From an uncultured bacterium (GTDB lineage: Bacteria > Verrucomicrobiota > Kiritimatiellia > RFP12 > UBA1067): a stretch of DNA of 36,245 nt. How positions within the stretch are numbered: the first letter of the stretch is position 1; every line of letters starts with the position of its first letter. The stretch covers positions 1 through 36,245 of the forward strand of contig CADCGZ010000013.1 of NCBI GenBank assembly GCA_902801025.1, given 5' to 3'. Made by a program: the position numbers and the translations under genes. This document shows, in pieces, positions 24,901 through 32,355 of this stretch. The notes under the pieces are model-generated. The model did not search any database, was not told where the DNA came from, and saw only the letters and a list, made by a program, of their open reading frames with translations.

Positions 24901-26497
24901 GCTGAAGTCCGGCGGAGAGACGCCGCGCGTCGCGCGCCAGGCGGGCAGCTTCAACGGGATGATTCGCGTCCTGGTAGGCACGGCTGAAGCCGCAGCCGCC
25001 GCGGCTGCGGAGATGGCCGCCGCCGAGAAAGGCGGCGGCGCCGGCGAATACCGCGGCATACTCCCGATCGTCGGCAACGATACCGTGCGCCTCAGGGTGA
25101 AGGACGGCGACGAGGTCATAGCCGAGCGCACCGTCTCGTTTGCGGACGACGCGACGCTTGACCTGATGGACTCCACCTTCTCCGCCGAGAGGACCTCGGT
25201 CCACTGCGGCGAGCGGTTTTACGTCCGCGTAAGGGACGCGGACTGCGACACGACCGACGAGGCCGACAAGGTCGAAGTCTCCGTCAAGGGGTCCGGCATG
25301 GGCGTCGCCCGCAAGATCGAGCTCGTCGAGACGATGCCGCACTCCGGCGTCTTCACCGGCGTCGTCCGGCCCGTCATCTTCCCGAAGGGCGAGGAGATCC
25401 CCTCGGTCGTGACCGGCGGCGTCGCCACGGCCGCGGCCGACGCCGTGGACGACCGGCTCCCCGTCAGGTACGGCGACAGCGTGGAGTTCTCCTACGAGGA
25501 CGAGAAGCGCTTCTCGCCGGGCCCTGCGCAGACTCTCACGGCCACTGGCAACGTCAGCAAGGGCTCCGACGGCTCGCTCCGCATCTTCTCGAAGCGCTTC
25601 CGCGACGTCGACCAGGCGGTGCTTGTGCAGTTCCGCCTCGCGGAGTGCCTTTTCGAGCAGGCGAAGGAGCATCGCCGCAGGAAGCAGACCGAGAAGAGCT
25701 CCGAGGCGATTGCGCGCGGCAGGTTTATCCTAGAAGAAGCCCTGAAGAACTACCCGGGCACGGCCCATGCGGCGCAGGGAGAGTTTCTGCTCGCGAACCT
25801 CTCCCAGGAGCTTGCCGCCGAGAGCAGGGAAGCGGGCGACGAGGAGAAGGCGCGCCAGCTCTACACCGAGGCGCTTTCGCGCTTCTCGACCATGCTCGCC
25901 GCCTCTCCGCGCGGCGAATACGCCGCTCGGGCGCAGTACCACAAGGCGCTCTGCCTCGAGATGCTGGGCGATTTCAGGCGCGCCGGCGAGGAATACGTCA
26001 AGATGACGTATCTCTATCCCGACTCCGAACTTGTCGGCGACGCGACCGTGCGCCTCGCCACGCACTACTACAAGAACGAGAAGCGCTACGACGTGTCGGC
26101 GCGCATCTACGAGAACTTCCAGAAGCGGTTCCCCAACCACTCCAAGGCGTCACGCGCTCTCTTCATGTGCGGCAGCTGCTACGTGAAGGAGGGCGATCGG
26201 ATACAGGCGGAAATGGAGGAGCAGGGTTCCGGCTCCCTCTCGCCGAAGGCCGAGAAGATGTACACTAAGGCGATGAAGGCGTTCGAGTCGATGGCAGAGA
26301 TCTATCGCACAGACAAGCCGGAGATGCGGGCGCAGGCGCTCTACTGGGCGGGCGACGCGGCTCTCAGGGCTCGTTCGGCCCGTAGCGCGTATCTCTTCCT
26401 GAAACGCACGGTCCTGGAGTATCCCGAGACCGAGTGGGCGCGCCGCGCGCGCGGCCTGCTCCTGCAGGAGTCCGACATGTTCAAGGATATGGAGTGA
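18914..26497 (+). CDS. Giant exported TPR / beta-module protein (2527 aa)
   Basis: The signal peptide is residues 1-20 (ending AVAFA). The N-terminal 1150 residues are almost all helical, with TPR- or HEAT-like repeats; the clearest TPRs lie at about 950-1160. Beta-rich modules follow near 1163-1233, 1313-1375, 1763-1829, 1939-2026 and 2095-2159. Each opens with a strand pattern like PGDxIxVxVxDxD. The best ones close with SRDPGLFKG (1216-1224), RPFSGVFRG (1359-1367) and MPHSGVFTG (2141-2149). Between them, about 1500-1720 resembles PA14- or discoidin-like lectin folds, though this is weak. An Ala/Gly-rich linker is at about 2027-2050. Classic TPRs occupy about 2236-2527. It should be periplasmic or surface-exposed and probably a scaffold. 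No catalytic motif was recognised. It heads a run of eight collinear genes that includes ExbB/ExbD. Confidence 0.8.
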   Translation: MKRQFFLLVAFAGAAAVAFADADLEKEFDEAVKSGHPLAAERAFKKLSEERRDLSPNRYFEAAEVSRELGNDVDRRTRLSHFIKVSKAWNDAVEQAAWELCLNSDDPDAFVLLAEKSAGSRRVYDNAMRLLEGFRKQKRAADFLKVADAALAAFKADKDRTEILARVVAMETEVGLGLSDEDLRGFFGRNVCRDLSVLNPVFNSRGDAFPKSWRIDLSCSTGALLSPETLTWLAKVGTNKAERADAVRLFRKFEPLVFDGRHGRHACVMTKMHVALAPELLPAGAEAVSAAICADIDKVVASDGIVTNEVANLMQHCANSALTPADVAKMREKYAVFVSPGDMPGLFRLAEACEKANSTKPYHDILPRCSDESWVRYAMMPTFAKLGDDKELRKAFVEQMLFGDPDPNHVLSSIAASKMSDREKVALLETAYAKSGANSFWQWCVEHKRAAKSPVFASQLAKGFLSKVKTDAKSNVRLVEIRREMNALKRGSGNKAPEVAHKLFEEACREFKGQWPQPNKWESRVFRSIVRKYVDLCQHDGAAAPIAIKAIADKLDPKDDNAWREANVFDLVTNSIGERNALLDVARIRQKADYITEVRLDKGTERLPVPVEAFAKVDPGAAVGFIDRNWHKDNPDERRLTPELAASLVAVVMKNFDCGKLGPGKAHGKLFPVAMSIARTSPQLASAFPLDKVAGEVLDPALEAGRPAQAFLALAAACGRLDAYLNRYMSMLSKVDPPTRLGSLVAICENPDVATFGNAEKGTIDRFDGIFATQLMPTLRAVKAKSAAWTWLGDDDGTLAKRVNEWASSAVRSGKPATKSIVDEFFREMVRLKNAGGGGWNDWAGRGRVPYYKHVYSQGLASTNAVLLAQVAHSFGRAITRHAIRDDAVMDILDRSRSEEMWEPIYLFVCAVAGDNNKEVFDMAARFRAEASTHLPGVYPVPENDPLYPLYVAADEFVRNNFERATELLTSHLREFERDAAKLPPAFTAWAVDQMRLMRGEKDAMLIRARALATKLLDDESKLTPEVAAAMILVRAESFRDQQNFEAAKLEYQTIRNNPAYAKTPAARRAMFRAVDLMIESGNAASAESTLEYWLSQPDTEIQAQAHYFLARIAFERKDYEECAKRLREVFAIDFTHTEARFLHGQWKLATNSEVDETEVMVGSVADRTAVRPGQQLSITVQDRNLSVAGGGNTIPVVIKAVPGGDFETIQLTPSSRDPGLFKGAIDVRLASAVPTNLVLEVTGADTISYAIDPAFLAARGLPAGRPKLVSVVDDARLAIGAGSPRVDEAESAAQVEALVDDGVADDSPGIKSLRPGNPLHIAVSDKDRSIGKDGGSVQVVVSTTSGDRLPGVELKEVRPFSGVFRGSVRTALPPPRAFASDTAVGFNPGDVINSTRSGSWRSLADGQPVKWLEVDTMGSHLFSNAVVRMENPDDITKIRLVGSLAGKRFSLGTFPAADPKTRVGLRRQVAEQGGFRGEQSLRDFMESSKAPKGETATNIVFAPMSHGPATAALFSGVFVTPEKLDFMRFRIVQHSKGANALKGVWLSIALDGETVFSGSGMQLAGALAAFEISVGVHRLEVFATGAGQGQGSSARDSFSLLWEKAEGETPVPVPAEWFDAEKHPEILAFVADRATIVRDADGFSATFPEPVRLRALRWEFLGRRGPYVSIDSMAAVDAEGGQILPVESDFSDAQRNDILEVAPGDRISVSYFDERTTHGARRKVEKTMLSSFNNASVGFFFESDDYVPGSGDSRFHEAYRFVPGDSIVVSVSDSDLDASDEADTIEAKIVARSGKSVVLKLLEQELSQNADGVHTGKFLGLLKTAPAGGGGGKDTIETVDNDVLTLEHLDRENTNPGVPVVRTASISATRRTKPVVTLFRAGTERVVDESPAAKLRIDSIRRRPGNESVDTVYRDNVFAEPMDAVVTDTTNAIVMNVDAPILVRVNDLSRARHAASFLTLEAVATSEAELAEEEGMEPESVCAFMRLGGAFDGVTLKSGGETPRVARQAGSFNGMIRVLVGTAEAAAAAAAEMAAAEKGGGAGEYRGILPIVGNDTVRLRVKDGDEVIAERTVSFADDATLDLMDSTFSAERTSVHCGERFYVRVRDADCDTTDEADKVEVSVKGSGMGVARKIELVETMPHSGVFTGVVRPVIFPKGEEIPSVVTGGVATAAADAVDDRLPVRYGDSVEFSYEDEKRFSPGPAQTLTATGNVSKGSDGSLRIFSKRFRDVDQAVLVQFRLAECLFEQAKEHRRRKQTEKSSEAIARGRFILEEALKNYPGTAHAAQGEFLLANLSQELAAESREAGDEEKARQLYTEALSRFSTMLAASPRGEYAARAQYHKALCLEMLGDFRRAGEEYVKMTYLYPDSELVGDATVRLATHYYKNEKRYDVSARIYENFQKRFPNHSKASRALFMCGSCYVKEGDRIQAEMEEQGSGSLSPKAEKMYTKAMKAFESMAEIYRTDKPEMRAQALYWAGDAALRARSARSAYLFLKRTVLEYPETEWARRARGLLLQESDMFKDME
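24990..25039 (+). repeat. Two perfect inverted repeats inside the Ala-rich linker of the giant gene
   Basis: CCGCAGCCGC (24990-24999) and GCGGCTGCGG (25001-25010) are perfect 10-bp arms around one base. GCCGCCGCC (25016-25024) and GGCGGCGGC (25031-25039) are perfect 9-bp arms around GAGAAA. Both lie in codons for Ala and Gly, so they may be a by-product of composition. Confidence 0.5.
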
Positions 26498-26502
26498 CGG
26501 CG

Positions 26503-28149
26503 ATGGATGCAAGAAGCTTGATATTTGTCGCCTTTGCGGCGATTGTTCCGGCGGTGCACGCCTGGGACTGGCGCACCGACTGGCGGATGCGTGGCGACAT
26601 CTACCGCACGTTCGACTTCACCGTGCGCGGCGGCATCGACCGCGCGTCCAAGGCGTTCGACAAGGCCGTGACCGACGAGTTCAGGGGCGGGCAGTCCGAA
26701 CAGGACCGCATCGCCAGCTTCCGCGCCGCGGCCGCCGAGTGGCGCAAGGTGCAGGTGCAGTCCGAGACAGGCGACTTCGACGAGAAGATCCTCTCCTACG
26801 CGCTTTTCATGCAGGGCTGCGCCCGCGAGCGCGCGAAGGACTCGAACGAGGCGTTGCGCCTCTACTCCGAGGTCATCGAACTCTATTCCGACATCACCTG
26901 GGTGTCCGTCCCCGCCAAACTGCGGCTCGGCTGCCTCCAGATGTCCATGGGCGACGTCCGCAAGGGCGAGGCGACGCTCATGGAACTGCTCGACGACCCT
27001 GCGTCGCAGAAGACCGTCGCGAGGGCGATTGCGCAGCGAATCATGGGGGACCGGCTGTGGAACGCCGGGAAGTTCGACGACGCGATCGCATGTTTCAGGG
27101 AGGTCATGGGGACGGAGATCGCTGGCGAATCGCGCAGAAACGCCGCCCGCGACCGCCTTGTGGCCATCGCGCTCGCGCGGGGCGACTATTCCAATTTCGA
27201 CGAGCTCACGTTTTTCGGCGTACAGAACGGCGATGCCCCTCGCCTCGACGCGGTCCGCCGCATGTTCGACACCGTGTGCTACGTGTGGCTCCGCAACTTG
27301 GGATGGAACGACTTTGGCTCGCGCATGGAGAAGCTCTATCCCGGCGAATCGGCCCGCAAGAAGAAGCTTGACGCCTCGAAGGCCTCGTTCCTCGCGTGGT
27401 TCGAGGGGAAAAGCTCGCTCTATGCCTCGCTCGGGAGGCAGATGGACTACGCCCTTGACTGCCTGCGCGCGGCGACGCTTGTCGACAAGAACGACGTGGT
27501 GTCGGCGCGGCTCAAGGCCGTGGAAAACGCGATTCGCGCCCAGAAGGACGAGTCCGCCGCGTCGAAGGCCGCGTGGGCCGCAAAGGACATTCTCTGCACG
27601 GTGCAGAAGTACGACCTCGCCCGCCGGATCCCCGATCTCGTGAAGAATCCGCTTTCCTCGTCGATGATGCGCCACCAGATCGAGCTCTCCGCCGGCAAGC
27701 ATGCCGCCGCCGCAATGTGCCTCGAGGAGTATCTCGGCCACAAGCCGCCGCCCGACGCCGCGAAGAACGCGAAGATGACACTTGCGCAGATATACCGCGA
27801 CAACCTCGGAAAGTACGACAAGGCAATCGCGATCTTCCAGGAGTTGAACGACCCGCCGCGCACGCTCTGGGAGCTCTACTCGACGTATTGGAAGGCCGGC
27901 AAGAAGAAGGAAGCGTACTCGATGCTCGTCGAACTCGAGTCGATGTTCCCGCCCGAGGCGCCTCGTGCATTTTACACCCATGCGCAGCGGCTTGAGGAAG
28001 ACGGCAACGTCAAGCAGGCGATAGCGATCTACAGGCGGCTTCTGTCGCAGCCGGAATGGAAAAAGACGGCCGAGTCGTCGTGGGCGCACCAGGCGCTCGA
28101 GCGGCATGGCGTCGCGACTGGCGGAGCCGTGGTGAACGAAGTGAGATAG
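26503..28149 (+). CDS. Exported TPR protein (548 aa)
   Basis: A signal peptide (1-19, cut after VHA) precedes the mature start WDWRTDW. The rest is helical and reads as TPR-like repeats throughout, for example FMQGCARERAKDSNEALRLY, MGDRLWNAGKFDDAIACF and TLAQIYRDNLGKYDKAIAIF. No catalytic or beta module is seen. The ATG at 26503 is chosen because it gives the signal peptide and has GGAG 8 nt upstream. It begins 5 nt after the stop of the giant gene, which argues for one transcript and a shared complex. It is probably a periplasmic adaptor for the larger proteins. Confidence 0.8.
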   Translation: MDARSLIFVAFAAIVPAVHAWDWRTDWRMRGDIYRTFDFTVRGGIDRASKAFDKAVTDEFRGGQSEQDRIASFRAAAAEWRKVQVQSETGDFDEKILSYALFMQGCARERAKDSNEALRLYSEVIELYSDITWVSVPAKLRLGCLQMSMGDVRKGEATLMELLDDPASQKTVARAIAQRIMGDRLWNAGKFDDAIACFREVMGTEIAGESRRNAARDRLVAIALARGDYSNFDELTFFGVQNGDAPRLDAVRRMFDTVCYVWLRNLGWNDFGSRMEKLYPGESARKKKLDASKASFLAWFEGKSSLYASLGRQMDYALDCLRAATLVDKNDVVSARLKAVENAIRAQKDESAASKAAWAAKDILCTVQKYDLARRIPDLVKNPLSSSMMRHQIELSAGKHAAAAMCLEEYLGHKPPPDAAKNAKMTLAQIYRDNLGKYDKAIAIFQELNDPPRTLWELYSTYWKAGKKKEAYSMLVELESMFPPEAPRAFYTHAQRLEEDGNVKQAIAIYRRLLSQPEWKKTAESSWAHQALERHGVATGGAVVNEVR

Positions 28150-28171
28150 TACGACGGAGGGATGTCGAGTC

Positions 28172-30412
28172 ATGAAGCAAAACCTGAAACATTCTGCAAA
28201 TCCGTTCGCGGCGGCCGTCGCCGTGGCGAGTGTCGCGCTTGCGTCCGTGTGCGCCGTTGCTCAGGATCAGCCGCAGGAGGGGGCCGCACCCGTGCAGGCC
28301 GCCTCGAACGAACGGCTCGTCGAGGCCCGCGCGGCAAGGATGGTCAAGAGCGCCATCGCGCTCTTTTCCTCCAACGAGGAGGATCGCGCCGTCGGCATGC
28401 TCGAAGCCGTGTCGAGACTGTATCCAGATTCTCAGATGCGCTTTTCCGCCGCGCTTGAGCTTGGACGCCACTTCCTCGAAAAGCGGGTCTTCGACCGCGC
28501 TCTCTCCGAGCTTACGCGGGCCGGCGGCGCCACGGACCCCGAAGTCCGCGCCGAGTCGCTGCTCCTGCTCGGCCGCATGTATGCGGCGAAGGGCTCGGCT
28601 TCGGAGGCGGCGATGGCGCTCAGGCGCCTCGTGCAGGACCATCCGTCGAGCCCGTTCGCGAACGACGCCTACTTCATGCTCGGCCAGCTGCACTTCGAGT
28701 CCGGCCGCTGGTCGCGCGCCGCAGAGGCGTTCGAGATGGTCGGAACCGCCGTTCCCGAGAGCTCGTCAAAGTCGAACGAGACGGTTCTCGTCGAGGCGGG
28801 GCAGCGCGTGTTCGTACATGTGCGAGACAAGGACCTGACGATCCTCGACTCGCTCGGCGAGAAGTCCTATGTCGAGCTTTCGAGCAAGTCCGGCGACGCG
28901 GAGAAGGCCGAGCTCGTCCGCTTCGGGCGTGCAGAGGGCGAATTCCTGGCGTCCGTGCAGATTTCGCCTTCCGATACGCCGAAGGGCGACGGAGTGCTTA
29001 CGGTGCACGGTTCCGAGCCGGTCCAGGCCGTCTATGTCGACGCCAACACCGAGAGCGGCGACGTGAACAGGAAGGTCCTCGCCGAGTCGTCCGTCGTGTC
29101 GTCGGCGTCGATAGCGTTTCTCGACGGCGCCCAGCGAGAGAGCATCCACGGCGTCTTTGTCGGACAGCCCACCTTTGTGCAGCTGAGGGACTTCGACCTC
29201 GACGTCTCTGGCACTCCGGACACCGCGAAGATCATCGTCAAGACCCTCTACCGCGAGCGCCCCGAGTGCGCCCCGGGCGAGACCCAGCCGCCGCCGCCCG
29301 CCCCTGACGCGCCGTGGCTGACCCGCACCGAGACCGAGATGACCGTCACGGAGACCGGCCCTCGGACGGGAGTCTTCTCGTGCAGGGTCGTTCCCGTCTT
29401 GATGCCCGACGGTACGAATGCGCCGCCTGCCGCGGCGGCGGGGGAGGTGTACGTCCGTCCCGACGAGAAGATCGCCGTCGAGTACATGGACGCGCGCCAC
29501 ATCGAGGGCTTCAAGCCCGTGGCGAGGGGCGCCGAGGCGTTTGTCCTCGTCGGCGGCTCTACCGAGCCACAGTCTACCGTTTCGCATTCTTCCGTCGCCG
29601 CAGTGCAGGCGAAGAAGCTCCTGATCGAGGCGCGGCTTCTCTGCAAGTGGGGGCTCATCTTCAAGGACGTCGGGCTCCAGGAGAACGCGAACGCAAAGGC
29701 GGACGAGGGTTTGATGCGGGTCTCCGAGATCTTCGACCTCGCGTCCCGCAACTCGCTCGACAGGTCCATCGTCGAGGAGGCCTACGAGGCCCGCTGGAGT
29801 CTTCTCATCGTCAAGGACGCGTTTCGCCAGGCGATCGAGACATGCAATGCGCTCGTCAAGCGCTATCCCGACACGGTGCTTGCGGACAGGGCGTTCCTGC
29901 AGATCGCCAACGCCCGCATCCAGGAGGACACGAAGGAATCGCGTGCCTCGGCTCTCGGCGTCCTTTCCGCGATCATAACCCTGCCTAGCTCCCCCCTGAA
30001 GGCCGAGGCGCAGTTCCGCATAGGCGAGGTGCGCGAGGCCGAGGCGCGTGCGCAGGCCGCCGAAAACGGCGGGCGCAAGGCCGACTTCTCGGCGGCTATC
30101 GCGGCCTACCGCCTCTGCGCGGAGACCTATCCGTCGAGTTCGTTCGCCGGCGAGTCGTTCAAGCGCATCGTAGACTACGACATCTCGATCAAGAACTACG
30201 CCGCCGCGCAGGAGACCCTCGAACGCGTCTTCCAGGACTATCCCGACGCGCCGTGGCTCGACGAGATGATGCTCAAGTGGGGCGTTGTGCGCCACAGAAT
30301 GGGCGACACGGAGGGCGCGAAGGAGAAGTTTCGCCAGCTTCTCGACGAGTATCCTGGCGGGAAGGCCGCGAAGACGGCATCCGATTTCCTTGCGAAGCTC
30401 GGCGACGAGTGA
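28172..30412 (+). CDS. Exported TPR / beta-module protein (746 aa), smaller relative of the giant protein
   Basis: The signal peptide is about residues 1-30 (ending CAVAQ). TPRs lie at about 45-195 and again at about 470-746. Between them are two beta modules like those in the 2527-aa protein. Module one (about 205-290) has EAGQRVFVHVRDKDL. Module two (about 320-440) has VGQPTFVQLRDFDLDVSG and closes with GPRTGVFSC (396-404). The TPR-beta-TPR plan repeats that of the giant gene on a smaller scale, so the two may be paralogous or interlocking subunits. A GGAGG lies 11 nt before the ATG. The gene follows the 548-aa gene after 22 nt. The 39-nt gap behind it leads to exbB. Confidence 0.8.
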   Translation: MKQNLKHSANPFAAAVAVASVALASVCAVAQDQPQEGAAPVQAASNERLVEARAARMVKSAIALFSSNEEDRAVGMLEAVSRLYPDSQMRFSAALELGRHFLEKRVFDRALSELTRAGGATDPEVRAESLLLLGRMYAAKGSASEAAMALRRLVQDHPSSPFANDAYFMLGQLHFESGRWSRAAEAFEMVGTAVPESSSKSNETVLVEAGQRVFVHVRDKDLTILDSLGEKSYVELSSKSGDAEKAELVRFGRAEGEFLASVQISPSDTPKGDGVLTVHGSEPVQAVYVDANTESGDVNRKVLAESSVVSSASIAFLDGAQRESIHGVFVGQPTFVQLRDFDLDVSGTPDTAKIIVKTLYRERPECAPGETQPPPPAPDAPWLTRTETEMTVTETGPRTGVFSCRVVPVLMPDGTNAPPAAAAGEVYVRPDEKIAVEYMDARHIEGFKPVARGAEAFVLVGGSTEPQSTVSHSSVAAVQAKKLLIEARLLCKWGLIFKDVGLQENANAKADEGLMRVSEIFDLASRNSLDRSIVEEAYEARWSLLIVKDAFRQAIETCNALVKRYPDTVLADRAFLQIANARIQEDTKESRASALGVLSAIITLPSSPLKAEAQFRIGEVREAEARAQAAENGGRKADFSAAIAAYRLCAETYPSSSFAGESFKRIVDYDISIKNYAAAQETLERVFQDYPDAPWLDEMMLKWGVVRHRMGDTEGAKEKFRQLLDEYPGGKAAKTASDFLAKLGDE

Positions 30413-30451
30413 CGCCCGAAAGATCTAAAACAAAAGAAGGGAGAACACGAC

Positions 30452-31084
30452 ATGATGGGATATCTGATGGACGGAGGATGGATGATGCTTCCACTTCTCC
30501 TGTGCTCTATTGCGATGGTCGCGGTCATAATCGACCGCGCCCGCGCGTTTCGCGCTGCGTCGCGCGTAGACCCGGTTTCGCTTAGGGAACGAGTATGCGC
30601 GGCCGTCGCGTCGGGCGACCTCGCGGGAGCCGCCGAGGCGTGCTCGTCGAGCGAGGGACCTGCTGCGGCGGTAATGCTCTGCGGCATCGAGCGCCTGCGC
30701 CACATGAAGGAGAAGGGCAAGGGCGAGTCCGAAATCGAGCTCGGCGTCTCGAAGTCGATGGAGGACTACGCGCCAAAGGCGATGAACGGGCTTGAAAAGC
30801 GCATGGGCGCGATGGTGCTCATAGCGTCGATCTCGCCTCTTATCGGAATGTGCGGGACGGTGACGGGCATGATCAACTCGTTCTCCGCGATGGCCGAGGC
30901 GGCGGGCCTCGATCCGGGGGCGGTCGCGGGAGGCATTTCCGAGGCGCTCATCACGACGGCGGCCGGCCTCATCATAGCGATCCCGGGCGTCGTCGCCTAC
31001 AACTTCTTCCAGAAGAAGGTCGAAGAGTGGAACATGGAGCTCGAGGCCTCCATAGCTGGAATCGTCGCGGCGGTGGGCGCGTGA
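30452..31084 (+). CDS. exbB: ExbB/TolQ/MotA-family proton channel subunit
   Basis: This is a 210-aa inner-membrane protein with three TM helices (about 11-28, 118-141 and 164-187). The MotA/TolQ/ExbB core is clear: LIGMCGTVTGMINSF in the second helix, and the TTAAGLIIAIPGVVAYNFF stretch of the third. Five such subunits surround an ExbD dimer and use the proton gradient to drive a periplasmic linker. AAGGGAG lies about 8 nt before the ATG. The stop overlaps the GTG start of the first ExbD (GTGA). It is more likely a dedicated motor for the three upstream TPR proteins than a TonB-uptake motor, because no TonB-dependent receptor is nearby. That assignment is an inference. Confidence 0.93.
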   Translation: MMGYLMDGGWMMLPLLLCSIAMVAVIIDRARAFRAASRVDPVSLRERVCAAVASGDLAGAAEACSSSEGPAAAVMLCGIERLRHMKEKGKGESEIELGVSKSMEDYAPKAMNGLEKRMGAMVLIASISPLIGMCGTVTGMINSFSAMAEAAGLDPGAVAGGISEALITTAAGLIIAIPGVVAYNFFQKKVEEWNMELEASIAGIVAAVGA

Positions 31085-31500
31085 AATCAAAGAAGAGAGC
31101 TTCCGAAGACGGGATCAGCCCGGACTTGACGTCCTTCTCGGACATCGCGAACCTGCTGATCATCTTCTTCATCCTGACGACTTCGCTCGTCAGGCCCTTT
31201 GGCCGCCGCATGGACATGCCGGCCTCGGCGAAGCCGCCCGAGACGCGCCAGCAGGACAATACCCCGACGGTGCGCGTCACTGCCGACCGGCTGATGCTTT
31301 CCGAGGGCGAGGGCAACGAGCGCGAGGTGACGATGAACGAGCTGAGAGCCGACCTCTGGCGCAGGAACTTCCCGAGCCGCAAGGAGACCGAGCGCGCCGT
31401 AGTCGTCGAGACGGCCCCCGAGGTCACCTACGAGCGCTATTACAACGTAGTCACGGCAATTGCGGCGGCGGGCGGCGTCGTGGCTCTCATGACGGAGTGA
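31081..31500 (+). CDS. ExbD/TolR-family protein 1
   Basis: This is a 139-aa bitopic protein. A short basic N-terminus leads to the TM helix with the proton-carrying Asp (D21 in SFSDIANLLIIFFIL), followed by a periplasmic domain. The start is GTG at 31081, inside the exbB stop (GTGA), which also gives a normal ExbD N-terminus; longer frames run inside exbB and are not credible. It is paired with a second, different ExbD just downstream. Confidence 0.9.
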   Translation: MKSKKRASEDGISPDLTSFSDIANLLIIFFILTTSLVRPFGRRMDMPASAKPPETRQQDNTPTVRVTADRLMLSEGEGNEREVTMNELRADLWRRNFPSRKETERAVVVETAPEVTYERYYNVVTAIAAAGGVVALMTE

Positions 31501-31504
31501 GAAG

Positions 31505-31903
31505 ATGGCGATAAGACGGAGAAAAAAGCCGAACCTCGTGTTGCCGCTCTCTTCAATGGGAGACATCGCGTTCCTTCTCATCATCTTCTTCATGCTTGCG
31601 TCCAACTTCATGAAGACGGGAAACGTCGACCTCCAGCGCCCCGGGGCGCCGACTCTCGAGCAGCAGGAGCCCGCAAAATGCTCGGTGATGGTCGATAGGG
31701 ACGGCGTAGTGTGGTGCGACGGCGCGCAGGTTTCGGCCGCCGAGCTCGCCTCGATCATCAAGCCGCTCGTCGAGCGGGACCGTGAACTTGCAGTGCACGT
31801 TTCCGTGCACAAGGACCTGAAACGCGACGAATTCATGCCCGTCGTCGAGGCCGTAAGCGAAAGCGGGGCAAAGATAGTTTTGACAGGAGAACCGGAGGAC
31901 TAA
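31505..31903 (+). CDS. ExbD/TolR-family protein 2
   Basis: This is a 132-aa ExbD paralogue, with basic N-terminus MAIRRRKK and TM Asp D20 in MGDIAFLLIIFFML. The periplasmic domain ends with the usual VVEAVSESGAKIVLTG strand-helix-strand. It starts 4 nt after ExbD 1. Two non-identical ExbD genes behind one ExbB is the layout of the AglQ-AglR-AglS gliding motor of Myxococcus and of some TonB systems. Confidence 0.93.
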   Translation: MAIRRRKKPNLVLPLSSMGDIAFLLIIFFMLASNFMKTGNVDLQRPGAPTLEQQEPAKCSVMVDRDGVVWCDGAQVSAAELASIIKPLVERDRELAVHVSVHKDLKRDEFMPVVEAVSESGAKIVLTGEPED

Positions 31904-31906
31904 GCC

Positions 31907-32344
31907 ATGGCAAGACCAGATGAACTTCTAACGGACATAGAGCGTTCCGTATTCGGTCGGGCGCTCGTCGTGTCGATCATTCTGCACGCGGTGCTGATAG
32001 GCGCCACGTCCATATCCCTTTTCAAGGACTGGACGGAATACGGCGTCCACTCGCCCTCGTGGATCAACGCCGAAAAGACCAAGGCGCGCAAGGAGGCGGA
32101 GGAGACCCGTCGCCGCGAGGAGGCCGAGAAGAAGGCCGCGGCAGAGGAGGCGAAGGCGGCGGAGATGCGCGCGGCCGCGTCTAACGAGACGGCGAAGGCG
32201 TCCGCAAAGGCCGCAGAGCCCGCGCAGGCGGCTCCCGCCGAGGCTGCGAAGACCGAGGCCAAGGAGGTGAAGCAGCCGCCCGAAATAAAGCCGCTTCCTC
32301 CCAAAAAGGGCTTTGAGTACGGCGAGGACCTTTCGCTCGACTGA
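31907..32344 (+). CDS. Short TonB/TolA-like membrane anchor without a C-terminal domain
   Basis: This is a 145-aa protein with a single N-terminal TM helix (about 19-39). It carries the S-x-x-x-H motif (S23, H27) that TonB and TolA use to contact ExbB/TolQ. A TolA-like Ala/Lys/Glu helix follows (about 55-115), then a Pro/Lys segment (KPLPPKKGF), and the protein stops. There is no TonB-C or TolA-III domain, so it cannot bind a receptor in the usual way. The frame is intact and the stop lies 11 nt before the next start, so this is probably the native form. A GGAGG lies 8 nt before the ATG. The distal partner may be supplied by a TPR protein or by the DUF4159 protein. Confidence 0.8.
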   Translation: MARPDELLTDIERSVFGRALVVSIILHAVLIGATSISLFKDWTEYGVHSPSWINAEKTKARKEAEETRRREEAEKKAAAEEAKAAEMRAAASNETAKASAKAAEPAQAAPAEAAKTEAKEVKQPPEIKPLPPKKGFEYGEDLSLD

Positions 32345-32355
32345 GACAAGGCAGG

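Noticed and set aside
22940-25672. Minus-strand open frame of 910 codons inside the giant gene
   Set aside because: High-GC coding DNA commonly leaves a long open antisense frame. Its product is Arg/Val/Asp-rich with no recognisable motif, and it lies wholly within a gene with a signal peptide, modules and TPRs.
26341-28173. Minus-strand open frame of 610 codons opposite the 548-aa TPR gene
   Set aside because: Antisense shadow; the + strand gene has a signal peptide, a Shine-Dalgarno and TPR pattern.
30850-31080. ExbD 1 starting inside exbB
   Set aside because: The extension is out of frame with the exbB coding sequence and has no homology to ExbD; the GTG at 31081 gives a standard N-terminus and a GTGA overlap.
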